DNA of 64,000 nucleotides from an uncultured Roseibium sp. (lineage in GTDB: Bacteria; Pseudomonadota; Alphaproteobacteria; Rhizobiales; Stappiaceae), in assembly GCF_947496995.1 (NCBI RefSeq), contig NZ_CANMFD010000002.1, forward strand, positions 124,001-188,000, in the 5' to 3' direction. How positions within the stretch are numbered: the first letter of the stretch is position 1; each line of letters begins with the position of its first letter. Below the pieces are notes generated by a model. It did not search any database and was not told the origin of the DNA. It saw only the letters and a list, made by a program, of their open reading frames with translations. The position numbers were made by a program, and so were the translations under genes. Positions 8,964-18,507 of this stretch are shown here, piece by piece.

Positions 8964-9704
8964 ATGATCCAGGATGTTACAATCATCGGCGCTGCCTTTG
9001 CCGGTCTCCTGTCCTTTGTCTCGCCCTGCGTATTGCCTCTCGTGCCTCCCTATCTGGGGTTTCTGGCCGGGGTGTCGCTGGATGAGCTGACGGGCGAGGA
9101 TGAAGAGGTCGGGAACGCTTCGCGCCGAGCTTTTTTCAGTGCGCTCGTCTTCGTGCTCGGATTCTCCACGGTGTTCGTGCTTCTAGGCGCGACCGCCAGC
9201 TTGTTCGGTCAGGTCATTCGCGCCTATCTGGATTATCTGGGCTATATCGCCGGGGCCGCGATCATCATCATGGGGCTGCATTTCCTGGGGGTCTTCAGGA
9301 TTGGATTCCTGTACCGGGAGGCGCGGATCCATGTCGACAGGAAGCCTGCCGGTCCCCTGGGCGCCTATGTCATCGGGCTGGCATTCGGATTTGGCTGGAC
9401 ACCGTGCATCGGTCCAGTCCTGGCGGCAATCCTGTTTGTCGCGGGCAGCGAGGAAACGGTCTCGCAGGGAGCCCTGCTTTTGAGCGCCTATGCGCTCGGG
9501 CTCGGCATTCCCTTTCTGGTGGCTGCGCTTTTTGCCGGCCCGTTTCTGAAATTCATGAAGCGGTTTCGCAGACATATGGGAACGGTAGAAAAGGCGATGG
9601 GGGCAGTCCTGGTGCTGACCGGGATTATGTTCCTGACCGGACAGATCGCGGTCCTGTCGTACTGGCTGCTGGAGACGTTTCCCGCGCTGCAGACGCTTGG
9701 ATAA
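8964..9704 (+). CDS. ccdA: Cytochrome c biogenesis / thiol-disulfide transporter CcdA
   Basis: Inner-membrane protein of 246 residues with six predicted TM helices that carries reducing equivalents from thioredoxin to periplasmic thiol proteins such as cytochrome c maturation factors. The two redox cysteines sit in the family motifs FVSPCVLPLVPPYLGF (TM1) and GWTPCIGPVLAAI (TM4). The length matches short CcdA rather than DsbD. It stands alone, with about 250 bases of non-coding DNA upstream and a convergent gene downstream. Confidence 0.93.
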   Translation: MIQDVTIIGAAFAGLLSFVSPCVLPLVPPYLGFLAGVSLDELTGEDEEVGNASRRAFFSALVFVLGFSTVFVLLGATASLFGQVIRAYLDYLGYIAGAAIIIMGLHFLGVFRIGFLYREARIHVDRKPAGPLGAYVIGLAFGFGWTPCIGPVLAAILFVAGSEETVSQGALLLSAYALGLGIPFLVAALFAGPFLKFMKRFRRHMGTVEKAMGAVLVLTGIMFLTGQIAVLSYWLLETFPALQTLG

Positions 9705-9758
9705 TCTTTCAGTGGTTGGGTCCGGCTGAACCAGGCTGCCTTGCGTGCCTTTAAGCGA

Positions 9759-11030
9759 TCAGAATGCCGTGTTGGGGAATTCCGCTGCCGTCACAAGGGT
9801 CTCACCCGCGAATAGAGCCGGACGGCACAAGGCTGTGACTTCGAGCATACGCACGCACGCGACAGCAGCATCGGCAGCATTTGCGAAAGGACCGACGATG
9901 AGAGCAATTCCGCCTTTTCCGTCCGATTGTCTGCTGAGCAGAGGGTGCATGTTGTGCACCTGGTCTCGGTTCTGATCCTTGAATCTCGCCCAGGCCGCGG
10001 CTGCGGCCGCCTCTGTTTCGAAATGACCAATCACCGCGCCAAAATCGCTGCGCTTGACCTGGCTTCCTCCTCTGCTCTTTGACTTGTCCACCGGGTAGGT
10101 CGGGGCAATGACTGCAGGCTGAGGGCTTGTGGGCGTTGCGTTGAAAGCTTCCGGAGGCGGCATCACATCCTGCGGAGGGATGGAGCCGGTTGTCTGCGGA
10201 TTGCCGCCCGCGTCGGGCAACGTGACTATCCGCACAGGCTCTTGAGTGTCGATATCGATGCCGGGCAAAGGTACCGCCGGCTCCGGGGCGCGGTAGATGC
10301 TGATCCGGCGCGGCATGGCCTCCGGTGATGTCCGCAAGGTCTGCAGCTCTGCGGGCGCTGCCTGCACGGATCCGGTCTCAACGGCGGTCTCCCGCCGGGA
10401 TGCCGCCGTTTTTGGAATCGGCGCCGGGATTGTCGGGCGTGAAACGCTTTGAAGAGGGCCTGTGTCCGGGGCAGTTTTGGTAAGGATCACGCCCGGACGG
10501 GGCTGGGCCGGGGGCTTGTCGTTGCCGGCATCGGAAAGCGCTGACCCGGAACCTCTGGTCTGGGCTGCTTCCTGTTCGAGTGCGGCAATTCTGGTGGAAT
10601 AGGCCAGATTCTGTTCCGTCAGGGCGCTCAGGCGGCGGCGCAGGCCGACGATTTCGCGCTGCAGCACCTCAATCTGGCTGCGGGTCAGTCCAGAAGCATC
10701 GCCATAAGGCTGGTTTCCCGGCAACCGCATGATTTCTACCGGCGTCGACGGACCGACGGACCTGATCGAGGCTGTCGTCGAAACATCTCCTCCAGGGGGC
10801 AGCGTGAAGGTGCCCGTCAACATTCTTTTGGACGACGACAGCATTGCCTGGCCGCCGAACTGGAAAGAGGCGAGACCGACGGTTCCCATGACTACTGCCG
10901 CAAATGCCCATGACAAAAGGCCGATACGCGAAGGCGTGATCGTTTCCCGGATCATCTCCCGGAGCGTCAATTTGGGCAGCGGTTCGTACAAGACGCCTGT
11001 TTCCCGAATCCTGTTGGCGAATCTGAGCAA
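9759..11030 (-). CDS. Membrane-anchored coiled-coil protein with SPOR-like C terminus
   Basis: A 423-residue protein with one TM near residues 38-58 (GLLSWAFAAVVMGTVGLASF) and a short basic cytoplasmic tail, so the rest is probably periplasmic. A coiled coil spans about 118-155 (QIEVLQREIVGLRRRLSALTEQN). A long Pro/Thr/Ala-rich linker follows to about residue 325, then a compact C-terminal domain (FGAVIGHFETEAAAAAAWARF ... IALIVGPFANAADAAVAC) resembling a SPOR repeat, which would bind denuded septal peptidoglycan. The SPOR assignment is by pattern only. It is divergent from glmU. A role in cell-envelope or division-site biology is inference. Confidence 0.65.
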   Translation of the reverse strand: MLRFANRIRETGVLYEPLPKLTLREMIRETITPSRIGLLSWAFAAVVMGTVGLASFQFGGQAMLSSSKRMLTGTFTLPPGGDVSTTASIRSVGPSTPVEIMRLPGNQPYGDASGLTRSQIEVLQREIVGLRRRLSALTEQNLAYSTRIAALEQEAAQTRGSGSALSDAGNDKPPAQPRPGVILTKTAPDTGPLQSVSRPTIPAPIPKTAASRRETAVETGSVQAAPAELQTLRTSPEAMPRRISIYRAPEPAVPLPGIDIDTQEPVRIVTLPDAGGNPQTTGSIPPQDVMPPPEAFNATPTSPQPAVIAPTYPVDKSKSRGGSQVKRSDFGAVIGHFETEAAAAAAWARFKDQNRDQVHNMHPLLSRQSDGKGGIALIVGPFANAADAAVACVRMLEVTALCRPALFAGETLVTAAEFPNTAF

Positions 11031-11045
11031 GGTTAGCGTAACAAT

Positions 11046-11063
11046 CGTTAATTATGGTTAACG
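11046..11063. promoter_or_regulatory. Inverted repeat CGTTAA-N6-TTAACG upstream of the SPOR-like gene
   Basis: Perfect 6-bp arms 16 bases upstream of the minus-strand start at 11030, in the divergent glmU/SPOR-like spacer. It contains two TTAA half-sites 6 bases apart; the cell-cycle regulator CtrA prefers TTAA-N7-TTAA, so it is only CtrA-like. Confidence 0.4.
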
Positions 11064-11174
11064 AAAAGCAAACCAGCGTACGCGGGCAGACAGATCTTTC
11101 AATGTTCTGTGGATCGGGGCATATAGAGCGCAAATCGATCCTGCTGCGCCTGCATTTATGACACTGGACCTTTC

Positions 11175-12530
11175 ATGACAGCCCGTTCTTGCCTTTCGAT
11201 CATTCTTGCCGCCGGTTTGGGGACGCGGATGAAGTCCGATCTCCCGAAGGTCATGCATGAAATCGCCGGCTTGCCGATGGTTGGGCACGTTCTCAATGCG
11301 CTCAAGACGGCAGGCTCGGAACGCATTTGCGTTGTCATCGGGCCGGAAACGTCAGCATTGGAAGATTTCATTTCCAAACAGGCCCCCGATGCACGCTGCC
11401 ACGTTCAACATGAGCGGCTCGGCACCGCACATGCGGTGCTTGCGGCGAAGCCGTCGCTTGAAGTCGACGCCGACGATGTTCTCGTGCTTTTCGGTGACAC
11501 GCCACTGGTGACGCCTGAAACGGTTGCGAAGGTTCGCCAGGCGCTGGCGGACGGCGCCGATCTCGCGGTTCTCGGGTTCGAGACCGGCAATCCGTTCGGA
11601 TACGGACGGCTGTTGACAGAAAACGGTTGTCTCGTGGCCATCCGTGAGGAAAAGGATGCCACGGAGGAAGAGCGCAGGATCACATTCTGCAATTCCGGCA
11701 TCATGGGATTTTCTGGGTCGCAGGCGCTCTCCCTGCTGGAAGCGATCGGCAACGATAACGCCAAGGGTGAATACTACCTCACCGATGCCGTCGAAATCGC
11801 GAACGGGCGCGGGCTGAATGTGGTGTCGGTCATCGGCTCGCAGACCGAAACGCAGGGCATCAACACACGGGCGCAGCTTGCTTCCTGCGAAGCTGATTTT
11901 CAGGACAGGATGCGCCGGGCAGCGATGGACAACGGCTGCACGCTCCTGGCGCCGCAGACCGTGTTTTTCTCCCACGATACGCATCTGGAAGCGGATGTGA
12001 TCGTTGAACAGAATGTCGTTTTCGGTGCCGGTGTGAAAGTGGCAAGCGGGGCGCGTATTCGCGCCTTCAGCCACCTGGAAGGGGCGGTTGTCGGGTCCGG
12101 AAGCATCGTTGGACCCTATGCCCGTCTGCGTCCCGGGGCAGTTCTTGGGGCCGATACTCGCGTCGGGAATTTCGTCGAAGTCAAGAACGCGACATTCGGG
12201 GCAGGCGCCAAGGCCAATCACCTCAGCTATATTGGTGATGCCAGTATCGGGGCCAAATCGAATATCGGCGCAGGTACGATCACCTGCAATTACGATGGGT
12301 TCCTGAAGCACAAAACTGAGATCGGTGAGGGCAGTTTCGTCGGCTCCAACTCGACGCTGGTTGCCCCGGTCAATCTTGGCGATGGCGTGTTCGTGGCAGC
12401 CGGAAGTGTCATTACCGACGACGTGGCGCAAGACGCCCTCGCGTTCGGGCGCTCGCGACAGGTTGTCCGGGAAGGCAAGGCCAAGGATCTGCGCAAGCGG
12501 CTCAAGGCGGAAAAAGACGGAAAATCGTGA
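11175..12530 (+). CDS. glmU: Bifunctional UDP-GlcNAc pyrophosphorylase / GlcN-1-P acetyltransferase
   Basis: Acetylates glucosamine-1-phosphate and then uridylylates it to UDP-GlcNAc for peptidoglycan and lipid A. The N-terminal half shows the nucleotidyltransferase signature LAAGLGTRMKSDLPKVMH (about residues 12-30). The C-terminal half, from about 255, is a left-handed beta-helix of hexapeptide repeats (VIVEQNVVFGAGVKV, GSIVGPYARLRPGAVLG), with the acetyltransferase pocket around RVGNFVEVKNA and SNIGAGTITCNYDG. 451 residues is the normal length. glmS follows 119 bases downstream, so the two amino-sugar genes are clustered. Confidence 0.97.
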   Translation: MTARSCLSIILAAGLGTRMKSDLPKVMHEIAGLPMVGHVLNALKTAGSERICVVIGPETSALEDFISKQAPDARCHVQHERLGTAHAVLAAKPSLEVDADDVLVLFGDTPLVTPETVAKVRQALADGADLAVLGFETGNPFGYGRLLTENGCLVAIREEKDATEEERRITFCNSGIMGFSGSQALSLLEAIGNDNAKGEYYLTDAVEIANGRGLNVVSVIGSQTETQGINTRAQLASCEADFQDRMRRAAMDNGCTLLAPQTVFFSHDTHLEADVIVEQNVVFGAGVKVASGARIRAFSHLEGAVVGSGSIVGPYARLRPGAVLGADTRVGNFVEVKNATFGAGAKANHLSYIGDASIGAKSNIGAGTITCNYDGFLKHKTEIGEGSFVGSNSTLVAPVNLGDGVFVAAGSVITDDVAQDALAFGRSRQVVREGKAKDLRKRLKAEKDGKS

Positions 12531-12649
12531 AAACGGTTCGAGGAGCCCCGTCCTCTGTCACGTTCTGAAACAGGGTTTGATTTCAGTATCCGCCGGGCTG
12601 TCGTCTAAGCCATTGCGGCCGATTGGTTGTTCTTGAAAAGGTTTTCTGC

Positions 12650-14476
12650 ATGTGTGGAATTATTGGTGTTCTAGGCAAGGTCGAGGCCGCTCCGCGGATC
12701 GTGGATTCCCTCAAACGGCTTGAGTACCGGGGATATGATTCCGCTGGGGTTGCGACCCTCGTCGACGGGGCGCTCGTCAGGCGCCGTGCGGAGGGCAAAC
12801 TTCGAAACCTTGAGGCGGTGCTGGAAAAAACACCCCTGAAAGGGCACTCCGGCATTGGCCATACGCGATGGGCAACCCATGGTGCTCCAACCGTTTGCAA
12901 CGCGCATCCGCATCAGGCCGGTTCTGTGGCCGTCGTTCACAACGGGATCATTGAAAACTTCCTTGAGCTTCGCGAGGAGATCGTTGCAGCCGGGGCCGTG
13001 CTGGATACGGACACAGACACGGAAGTCGTGGCCCATCTGATCAATCTGGCGATGTTGAACGGCCTGTCCGCCCAGGATGCGGTCGCCGCGGTTCTGCCGC
13101 GCCTGAAGGGTGCTTTCGCGCTGGCATTGCTCTTTGCCGGTGAGGACGATCTTCTGATCGGCGCCCGCAAGGGGTCCCCGCTTGCGATCGGCCACGGCGA
13201 CGGTGAAATGTTCCTCGGATCGGACGCGATTGCCCTGTCTCCCTTCACGGATCGCATCACCTATCTGGAAGAGGGCGACTGGGCGGTGATTACCCGGTCC
13301 GGCGTCAGGATATTCGATCAGAACAACCAGCCGGTCGAGCGTCCGGAAGCAAAGTCGGCGGTCACCTCCAGCCTGATGGACAAGGGCAACTACAAGCACT
13401 TCATGGCCAAGGAAATCCACGAACAGCCGGAAGTTCTCGGACACACGCTGTCGCGCTATTTCGACTACAGCACGAACCAGGCCAGGGTGGCCGGTGCGGA
13501 GCAACTGAACTTCAAGAACCTGTCACGCCTGATCGTCACTGCATGCGGAACGGCCTATCTGGCGGGGCTGGTTTCAAAATACTGGTTCGAAAAATACGCC
13601 CGTCTTCCGGTTGAGATCGATATCGCCAGCGAGTTCCGCTACCGCGAAACGCCGGTCAGCGGCAGGGACACGGCGCTGTTCATTTCCCAGTCCGGAGAAA
13701 CCGCCGACACGCTGGCGTCGCTGCGCTATTGCAAGGAAAACGGAGCGGCTATCGGTGCGATCGTCAACGTGCCGGAAAGCACCATCGCGCGCGAATCCGA
13801 CATGGTCTTTCCGACGATCGCCGGTCCGGAAATCGGCGTCGCCTCTACGAAGGCGTTTACCTGCCAGCTTGCCGTTCTGGCCGCCCTCGCGCTGCAGGCG
13901 GGCCGGGAACGCGGTGTGCTTTCGGCCGAAAGGGAACGGGAACTGGTGGCCGAGCTCACCGAAGTGCCAAGCCTTGCCCTGAAGGCGCTTGCCGCAGAGA
14001 GTGACATCGAGAAGCTGGCGCTGCCCCTGTCAAAAGCCTCCGACGCGCTCTACCTCGGTCGGTCGACCAGCTACCCCCTTGCGCTGGAAGGCGCCCTGAA
14101 GCTCAAGGAGCTTTCCTACATTCACGCGGAAGGCTATGCGGCTGGTGAACTCAAGCACGGGCCGATTGCATTGATCGATGAAAACATGCCGGTTTTTGTC
14201 ATCGCACCGCATGACGCCATCTTCGAAAAAACTGTCTCCAACATGCAGGAAGTTGCGGCTCGCGGTGGCCGGATCGTTCTCATAACGGATGCCCTCGGAG
14301 CGTCGGAGAGCGGCAATGCGGCACAGAATGTCGTTATCATGCCGGAGATGTCCGACATCGTCGCGCCGATCATCTATGCGCTTCCCGTGCAGATGATCGC
14401 CTATCATACGGCCGTCTTCATGGGGACCGACGTCGATCAACCGCGCAATCTGGCAAAGTCGGTCACGGTGGAATAA
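12650..14476 (+). CDS. glmS: Glutamine--fructose-6-phosphate aminotransferase (isomerizing)
   Basis: Makes glucosamine-6-phosphate from fructose-6-phosphate and glutamine, the first committed step towards UDP-GlcNAc. The start is set at ATG 12650 because the N-terminal nucleophile Cys must follow the initiator Met (M-CGIIGVLG); a longer frame exists upstream but would bury it. Order: glutaminase domain (residues 1 to about 220), linker, then two SIS sugar-isomerase domains (VTACGTAYLAG; SQSGETADTLASLR; STSYPLALEGALKLKE), ending with the conserved QPRNLAKSVTVE tail. 608 residues is normal. No GlmS ribozyme is expected in this phylum and none was seen. Confidence 0.97.
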   Translation: MCGIIGVLGKVEAAPRIVDSLKRLEYRGYDSAGVATLVDGALVRRRAEGKLRNLEAVLEKTPLKGHSGIGHTRWATHGAPTVCNAHPHQAGSVAVVHNGIIENFLELREEIVAAGAVLDTDTDTEVVAHLINLAMLNGLSAQDAVAAVLPRLKGAFALALLFAGEDDLLIGARKGSPLAIGHGDGEMFLGSDAIALSPFTDRITYLEEGDWAVITRSGVRIFDQNNQPVERPEAKSAVTSSLMDKGNYKHFMAKEIHEQPEVLGHTLSRYFDYSTNQARVAGAEQLNFKNLSRLIVTACGTAYLAGLVSKYWFEKYARLPVEIDIASEFRYRETPVSGRDTALFISQSGETADTLASLRYCKENGAAIGAIVNVPESTIARESDMVFPTIAGPEIGVASTKAFTCQLAVLAALALQAGRERGVLSAERERELVAELTEVPSLALKALAAESDIEKLALPLSKASDALYLGRSTSYPLALEGALKLKELSYIHAEGYAAGELKHGPIALIDENMPVFVIAPHDAIFEKTVSNMQEVAARGGRIVLITDALGASESGNAAQNVVIMPEMSDIVAPIIYALPVQMIAYHTAVFMGTDVDQPRNLAKSVTVE

Positions 14477-14479
14477 ACG

Positions 14480-14917
14480 GTGGGAAACGGTGAAGGTCCC
14501 AGGATCGTCCCGTTCGAGGAGCGGTTTCGGGGAGAGGTGATTGCCTTGTGGGAGAAATGCGGTCTGACCCGGCCCTGGAACGACCCAGACAAAGATATTG
14601 ACCGCAAGCTTACGGACCGCAACGGCGCTTTTCCGGTGCTCTTGCTGAACGGGAAGGTCATTGGATCGGTAATGGTCAGTTATGACGGTCATCGCGGCTC
14701 GATCTATTATCTCAGCATTGATCCGGCACATCAGACCGGAGGCCTCGGGCAGATGCTCATGGCCCACTGCGAAGACTTTCTCCTCGGACTCGGCTGTCCC
14801 AAGGTGAACCTGTTCGTGCGTCGGGGGAACGAAGGTGTGAAGCGGTTTTACGAACAGCTTGGATATGCCGAGGAAGCTGCGGTCCCGCTCGGAAAACGGC
14901 TCATTCCGGACAATTAG
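14480..14917 (+). CDS. GNAT-family N-acetyltransferase (YpeA-like)
   Basis: A 145-residue single GNAT domain starting at GTG, 3 bases after glmS, so very likely co-transcribed and translationally coupled. The acetyl-CoA site is visible as YLSIDPAHQTGGLGQMLMAHCE (motif A, Q/R-x-x-G-x-G/A type), followed by motif B NLFVRRGNEGVKRFYEQLGY. It resembles YpeA-type acetyltransferases. The acceptor is unknown. Its 3' end overlaps the convergent YbaN-like gene by 17 bases. Confidence 0.85.
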   Translation: MGNGEGPRIVPFEERFRGEVIALWEKCGLTRPWNDPDKDIDRKLTDRNGAFPVLLLNGKVIGSVMVSYDGHRGSIYYLSIDPAHQTGGLGQMLMAHCEDFLLGLGCPKVNLFVRRGNEGVKRFYEQLGYAEEAAVPLGKRLIPDN

Positions 14918-15311
14918 ATCCGTCGTTGTCCGGCCCGGACGGGCGGCTGAGAACGTAAATTGCCGATCCAGTCATGAAGACGGCGACGAGCAAGGCCAGC
15001 CACAGGCCGGGGTTGACGGTCAGATAGAACACCGCATAGCCGAAGACCATGCCGGCAAACGCGACCATCTTGATCTTGACCGGGATCGCGCCATGCTCCC
15101 GCCAGGCGATCACCGGCGGGCCGAAGACAGGATGGTTCAGCAGTCTTTTTTCGAGTTCAGGTGAGGAGCGTGCGAAACAGGCTGCCGCCAGGATGAAAAA
15201 GATGGTACTCGGCAGGATCGGCAAAAACGCACCGGCAATTCCAATCCCCGCAAATCCGGTTCCGAGGATTTTGAATGTGGTGCGCCGCAAGTCTGCCTCC
15301 GATTCCGGCAA
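14901..15311 (-). CDS. YbaN/DUF454 family inner-membrane protein
   Basis: A 136-residue protein with three to four hydrophobic helices: GTGFAGIGIAGAFLPILPSTIFFILAAACFA (about 17-47) and two near 83-122. The family signature includes LPILPSTIFFILAAACFARSSPELEKRLLNHPVFGPPV. Function of the family is not established. The longest frame begins at TTG 15311 and the true start could be slightly downstream. Its last 17 bases overlap the end of the convergent acetyltransferase gene. Confidence 0.85.
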   Translation of the reverse strand: MPESEADLRRTTFKILGTGFAGIGIAGAFLPILPSTIFFILAAACFARSSPELEKRLLNHPVFGPPVIAWREHGAIPVKIKMVAFAGMVFGYAVFYLTVNPGLWLALLVAVFMTGSAIYVLSRPSGPDNDGSNCPE

Positions 15312-15433
15312 ATTTCGCTTAAATCGCTGAAAAATAAATCATGCGAAGGATACCGCGCCGGGCTTAAGATGCTTATCTAAGTGCGGTCTGGTGAAAAGAC
15401 AAACGTCAAAAGGGCTTCGAGCGGGTTTCACCC

Positions 15434-16171
15434 ATGAACCGAAACAAACATAAATCAGACGAACCGCAGATAAAAGGCCATCGCCCCGGGGCGGCCACGC
15501 GTTTGCGCAACTATTTCCTGACCGGCCTGGTGATCACCGGCCCAATCGGAATTACACTTTGGCTGACGTGGACGATCATCAAATGGGTTGACGGCTGGGT
15601 GAAGCCCTTCGTGCCGAAGATCTACAATCCCGATACCTACCTGCCGTTTCCCATTCCGGGCTTCGGATTGATCGTCGCGTTCTTCGTTCTGACCATCGTC
15701 GGCTTTCTTGCAGCCAATTTTCTCGGCCGCAGCCTGATTTCGGTCGGTGAGAACATCGTCGGGCGCATGCCGCTTGTTCGTAACATATACAGCGGCTTGA
15801 AGCAGATCTTTGAGACGGTACTTGATCAGAGGGGTAGCAGTTTTACGAAGGCTGCGCTGATAGAGTATCCCCGGCGAGGGCTATGGGCGATCGTGTTCAT
15901 TTCCACCGATACCAAGGGAGAAGTCGAAAGGCGCCTGAAAGATTCCGCGGATACGGTCTCGGTTTTCCTGCCGACCACTCCGAACCCGACCTCCGGGTTC
16001 CTGCTGTTCGTTCCCAAGGAAGATGTTGTCGAACTCGACATGAGCGTCGAGGATGCCGCCAAGCTGGTGATTTCGGCGGGTCTCGTCAGTCCGAAATACC
16101 CGGATATTCTCGAAGACGCGATCGCCGATCCTTCGAAACTGAAAAAGATGAGAACGTCCGAGGACGCCTGA
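15434..16171 (+). CDS. DUF502 family membrane protein
   Basis: A 245-residue protein with a basic N-terminal tail, TM1 about 30-50 (YFLTGLVITGPIGITLWLTW), the family's PFVPKIYNP loop, TM2 about 77-100, and a conserved soluble part (GRMPLVRNIYSGLKQIFETV; TSGFLLFVPKEDVVELDMSVEDAAKLVISAGLVSP). This layout is typical of DUF502, whose biochemical role is unknown. It converges with recG: its stop at 16171 abuts the recG stop. Confidence 0.88.
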   Translation: MNRNKHKSDEPQIKGHRPGAATRLRNYFLTGLVITGPIGITLWLTWTIIKWVDGWVKPFVPKIYNPDTYLPFPIPGFGLIVAFFVLTIVGFLAANFLGRSLISVGENIVGRMPLVRNIYSGLKQIFETVLDQRGSSFTKAALIEYPRRGLWAIVFISTDTKGEVERRLKDSADTVSVFLPTTPNPTSGFLLFVPKEDVVELDMSVEDAAKLVISAGLVSPKYPDILEDAIADPSKLKKMRTSEDA

Positions 16172-18274
16172 TCAGCCGGCTCGCAACAGGCGGATGGCGG
16201 CGTCGCGTCCAAAGAGATAGAGCAGGCAGCGAAGGGCCTTGCCTCGGTCCGAATTGAGATCCGGATCGGTTTCCAGGATCAGACGGGCATCGTCGCGGGC
16301 GACTTCCATCAGGTCGGCATGATCCTCCGCCCGGGCTATCCTGAAGCCGGGCGTTCCCGATTGCCGCGTGCCGAGGATTTCACCGCCACCGCGCAACTTC
16401 AGGTCTTCTTCTGCAATCAGGAAACCATCGTTTGTCTGGCGCATGATGTTGAGACGCGCGCCCGCAGTTTCGCCGAGTGGGCCTTTGTAAAGCAGCACGC
16501 AGGAGGACGGTTTGTCGCCGCGACCGACGCGGCCTCTCAACTGGTGAAGCTGGGCAAGTCCAAAACGTTCCGCATGTTCGATCACGATAATGGTTGCATC
16601 CGGCACATCGACCCCGACTTCAATCACCGTGGTCGCGACGAGAATTTTGCACGCGCCGGATTTGAAGTCCGACATGGCGGCGTCCTTTTCGTCCGCGCTC
16701 ATCCGGCCGTGAACCAGGGCAACCCGCTGTCTCAGGATATGTTCCAGAACCCGGTGGCGCTCTTCGACGGCTGCCAGGTCGATCTTTTCCGATTCCTCAA
16801 CGAGCGGGCACACCCAATAGATCTTTTGCCCCTCGGCGGTGGCCGCACCGACCCGCGTGATGATTTCGTCCAGCCGGTCCAGCGACACGGATACGGTCGC
16901 AACGGGTTTGCGGCCCGCGGGCTTGTCGGTCAGTTTCGAGACATCCATGTCGCCGAAACAGGTCAGCACCAGGGTGCGCGGGATCGGGGTGGCGGTCATG
17001 ACGAGAACGTCGACACCCTGACCCTTGGAGGAAAGCGCGAGACGCTGGTGGACGCCGAAGCGGTGTTGCTCATCGACGACGACCAGGCCGAGGTTGCGGA
17101 AGGTCACGGGGCCCTGAAACAGGGCATGGGTGCCGACCACAAGGTCGATCTCGCCGGCGTCCAGCTGCGCCTGCCGAAGGCGCCTGTCCTTCTGGCTGTC
17201 CTTGCCAGTCATCAGGGCGAGGCGAATGCCGGCTTTTTCGCAGAGCGGCGCCATGGAAGCGAAATGCTGGCGGGCGAGAATTTCAGTCGGCGCCATCAGC
17301 GCGCCCTGGGCTCCTGTTTCAATGACCTGTGCAAGGGCAGCGAGGGCGACAACGGTCTTGCCGGAGCCGACATCCCCCTGCAGCAGTCGCAACATGCGCA
17401 CCGGCGTGGCGAGATCCTCGTTGATTTCCCGGATAGCGGTTTGCTGGCTGCCGGTGAGCTGGAACGGCAGGGCATCGATCACCGCCTGCTGCATGGCCCC
17501 GCTTGGTGAACGGGCAATTCCGCCGAGCGTGCGCATATGCGCCCGAACCATCGCGAGGGCGAGCTGGCTCGCCAGCAGTTCGTCATAGGCAAGACGTTGC
17601 ACATAAGGGGAGGCAGGCTCGATGTCGCTGCGCTCCTTGGGCAGGTGGACGGTCCGCAGGGCGTCTGCGAAATCCGGCCACCCTGTCTTGTGCAGATAAG
17701 CCTCGTTCATCCACTCCGGAAGCTGGGGCACCTTGTCCAGCGCGGCTTTCACGGCTTTTTGCATCGTCTTGGCGGCCAGGCCCGCCGTCAGCGGGTAGAC
17801 CGGCTCGATCGTCGGCATCTGCTCGGCTTCGTCCGGCTTCAGCGAATAATCCGGATGAACCATCTGCGGGCGCTCGTTGAACCATTCGACCTTGCCGGAA
17901 ACGATCCGTCTTTCGCCTTCGGGAAAGGTTTTCTGCAGCCAGTCCAGGCGCGAGTGGAAAAACACGAAGGTGATCTGACCCGTCTCGTCGTGTGCGGAAA
18001 TCCGGTAAGGCGCCCGGGAATTGCGGGGCGGGGCCATGTGCCGGCCGATGGTGACGTCCAGAGTGACGATGTCACCGTTTTCCGAATAGGCGATGCCGGG
18101 CGTGTGGCGCCGGTCGATCAGGCTGTGGGGCAAGTGAAACAGGAGATCGGCGACGGTCGCATCCCGCTCCGGCTGACTTCCGACCAGTCCGGATACCAGT
18201 TTGGCGATTTTCGGTCCGATCCCGGGAATCGTCGAGACGGGAGCAAACAGGGGATCAAGGACCGGCGGGCGCAT
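16172..18274 (-). CDS. recG: ATP-dependent DNA helicase RecG
   Basis: Branch-migrating helicase that remodels stalled forks and recombination intermediates. The start is set at ATG 18274 (MRPPVLDPLFAP) because it gives 700 residues, the family length; the open frame continues about 70 codons upstream without homology-like sequence. Order: N-terminal wedge/OB domain (TIPGIGPKIAKLVSGL near 14; OB fold about 70-150), helicase Walker A LLQGDVGSGKTVVALAA near 310, motif II VVDEQHRFGVHQR, motif III MTATPIPRTL, motif VI QLRGRVGRGDKPS. Divergent from sdhE across a 233-base spacer. Confidence 0.95.
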   Translation of the reverse strand: MRPPVLDPLFAPVSTIPGIGPKIAKLVSGLVGSQPERDATVADLLFHLPHSLIDRRHTPGIAYSENGDIVTLDVTIGRHMAPPRNSRAPYRISAHDETGQITFVFFHSRLDWLQKTFPEGERRIVSGKVEWFNERPQMVHPDYSLKPDEAEQMPTIEPVYPLTAGLAAKTMQKAVKAALDKVPQLPEWMNEAYLHKTGWPDFADALRTVHLPKERSDIEPASPYVQRLAYDELLASQLALAMVRAHMRTLGGIARSPSGAMQQAVIDALPFQLTGSQQTAIREINEDLATPVRMLRLLQGDVGSGKTVVALAALAQVIETGAQGALMAPTEILARQHFASMAPLCEKAGIRLALMTGKDSQKDRRLRQAQLDAGEIDLVVGTHALFQGPVTFRNLGLVVVDEQHRFGVHQRLALSSKGQGVDVLVMTATPIPRTLVLTCFGDMDVSKLTDKPAGRKPVATVSVSLDRLDEIITRVGAATAEGQKIYWVCPLVEESEKIDLAAVEERHRVLEHILRQRVALVHGRMSADEKDAAMSDFKSGACKILVATTVIEVGVDVPDATIIVIEHAERFGLAQLHQLRGRVGRGDKPSSCVLLYKGPLGETAGARLNIMRQTNDGFLIAEEDLKLRGGGEILGTRQSGTPGFRIARAEDHADLMEVARDDARLILETDPDLNSDRGKALRCLLYLFGRDAAIRLLRAG

Positions 18275-18507
18275 GTTCAGCGTCAAACCTCTGGATGTAG
18301 GCAGGCAGGATCGGCAAACATGGCCGGGGGACAGTTCTGCCATGAAGCCGCCTTGGTGCGCAACAATCGGAACATTCTGTGAACTCGGACGCTGACAAGC
18401 CGGAACACTGGCGTTATATATCCGGCAAGATCGCTCCCGGGCCGGCTCTCCTGTCGAGAAGAAGACTGTCTTTTGAGTGCCGCCCATCAGTTCCAGTTAG
18501 GTTTTTC

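Noticed and set aside
18275..18487. N-terminal extension of RecG by about 71 residues
   Set aside because: The extension gives 771 residues against a usual 690-700, does not resemble RecG and would overlap the divergent sdhE promoter region.
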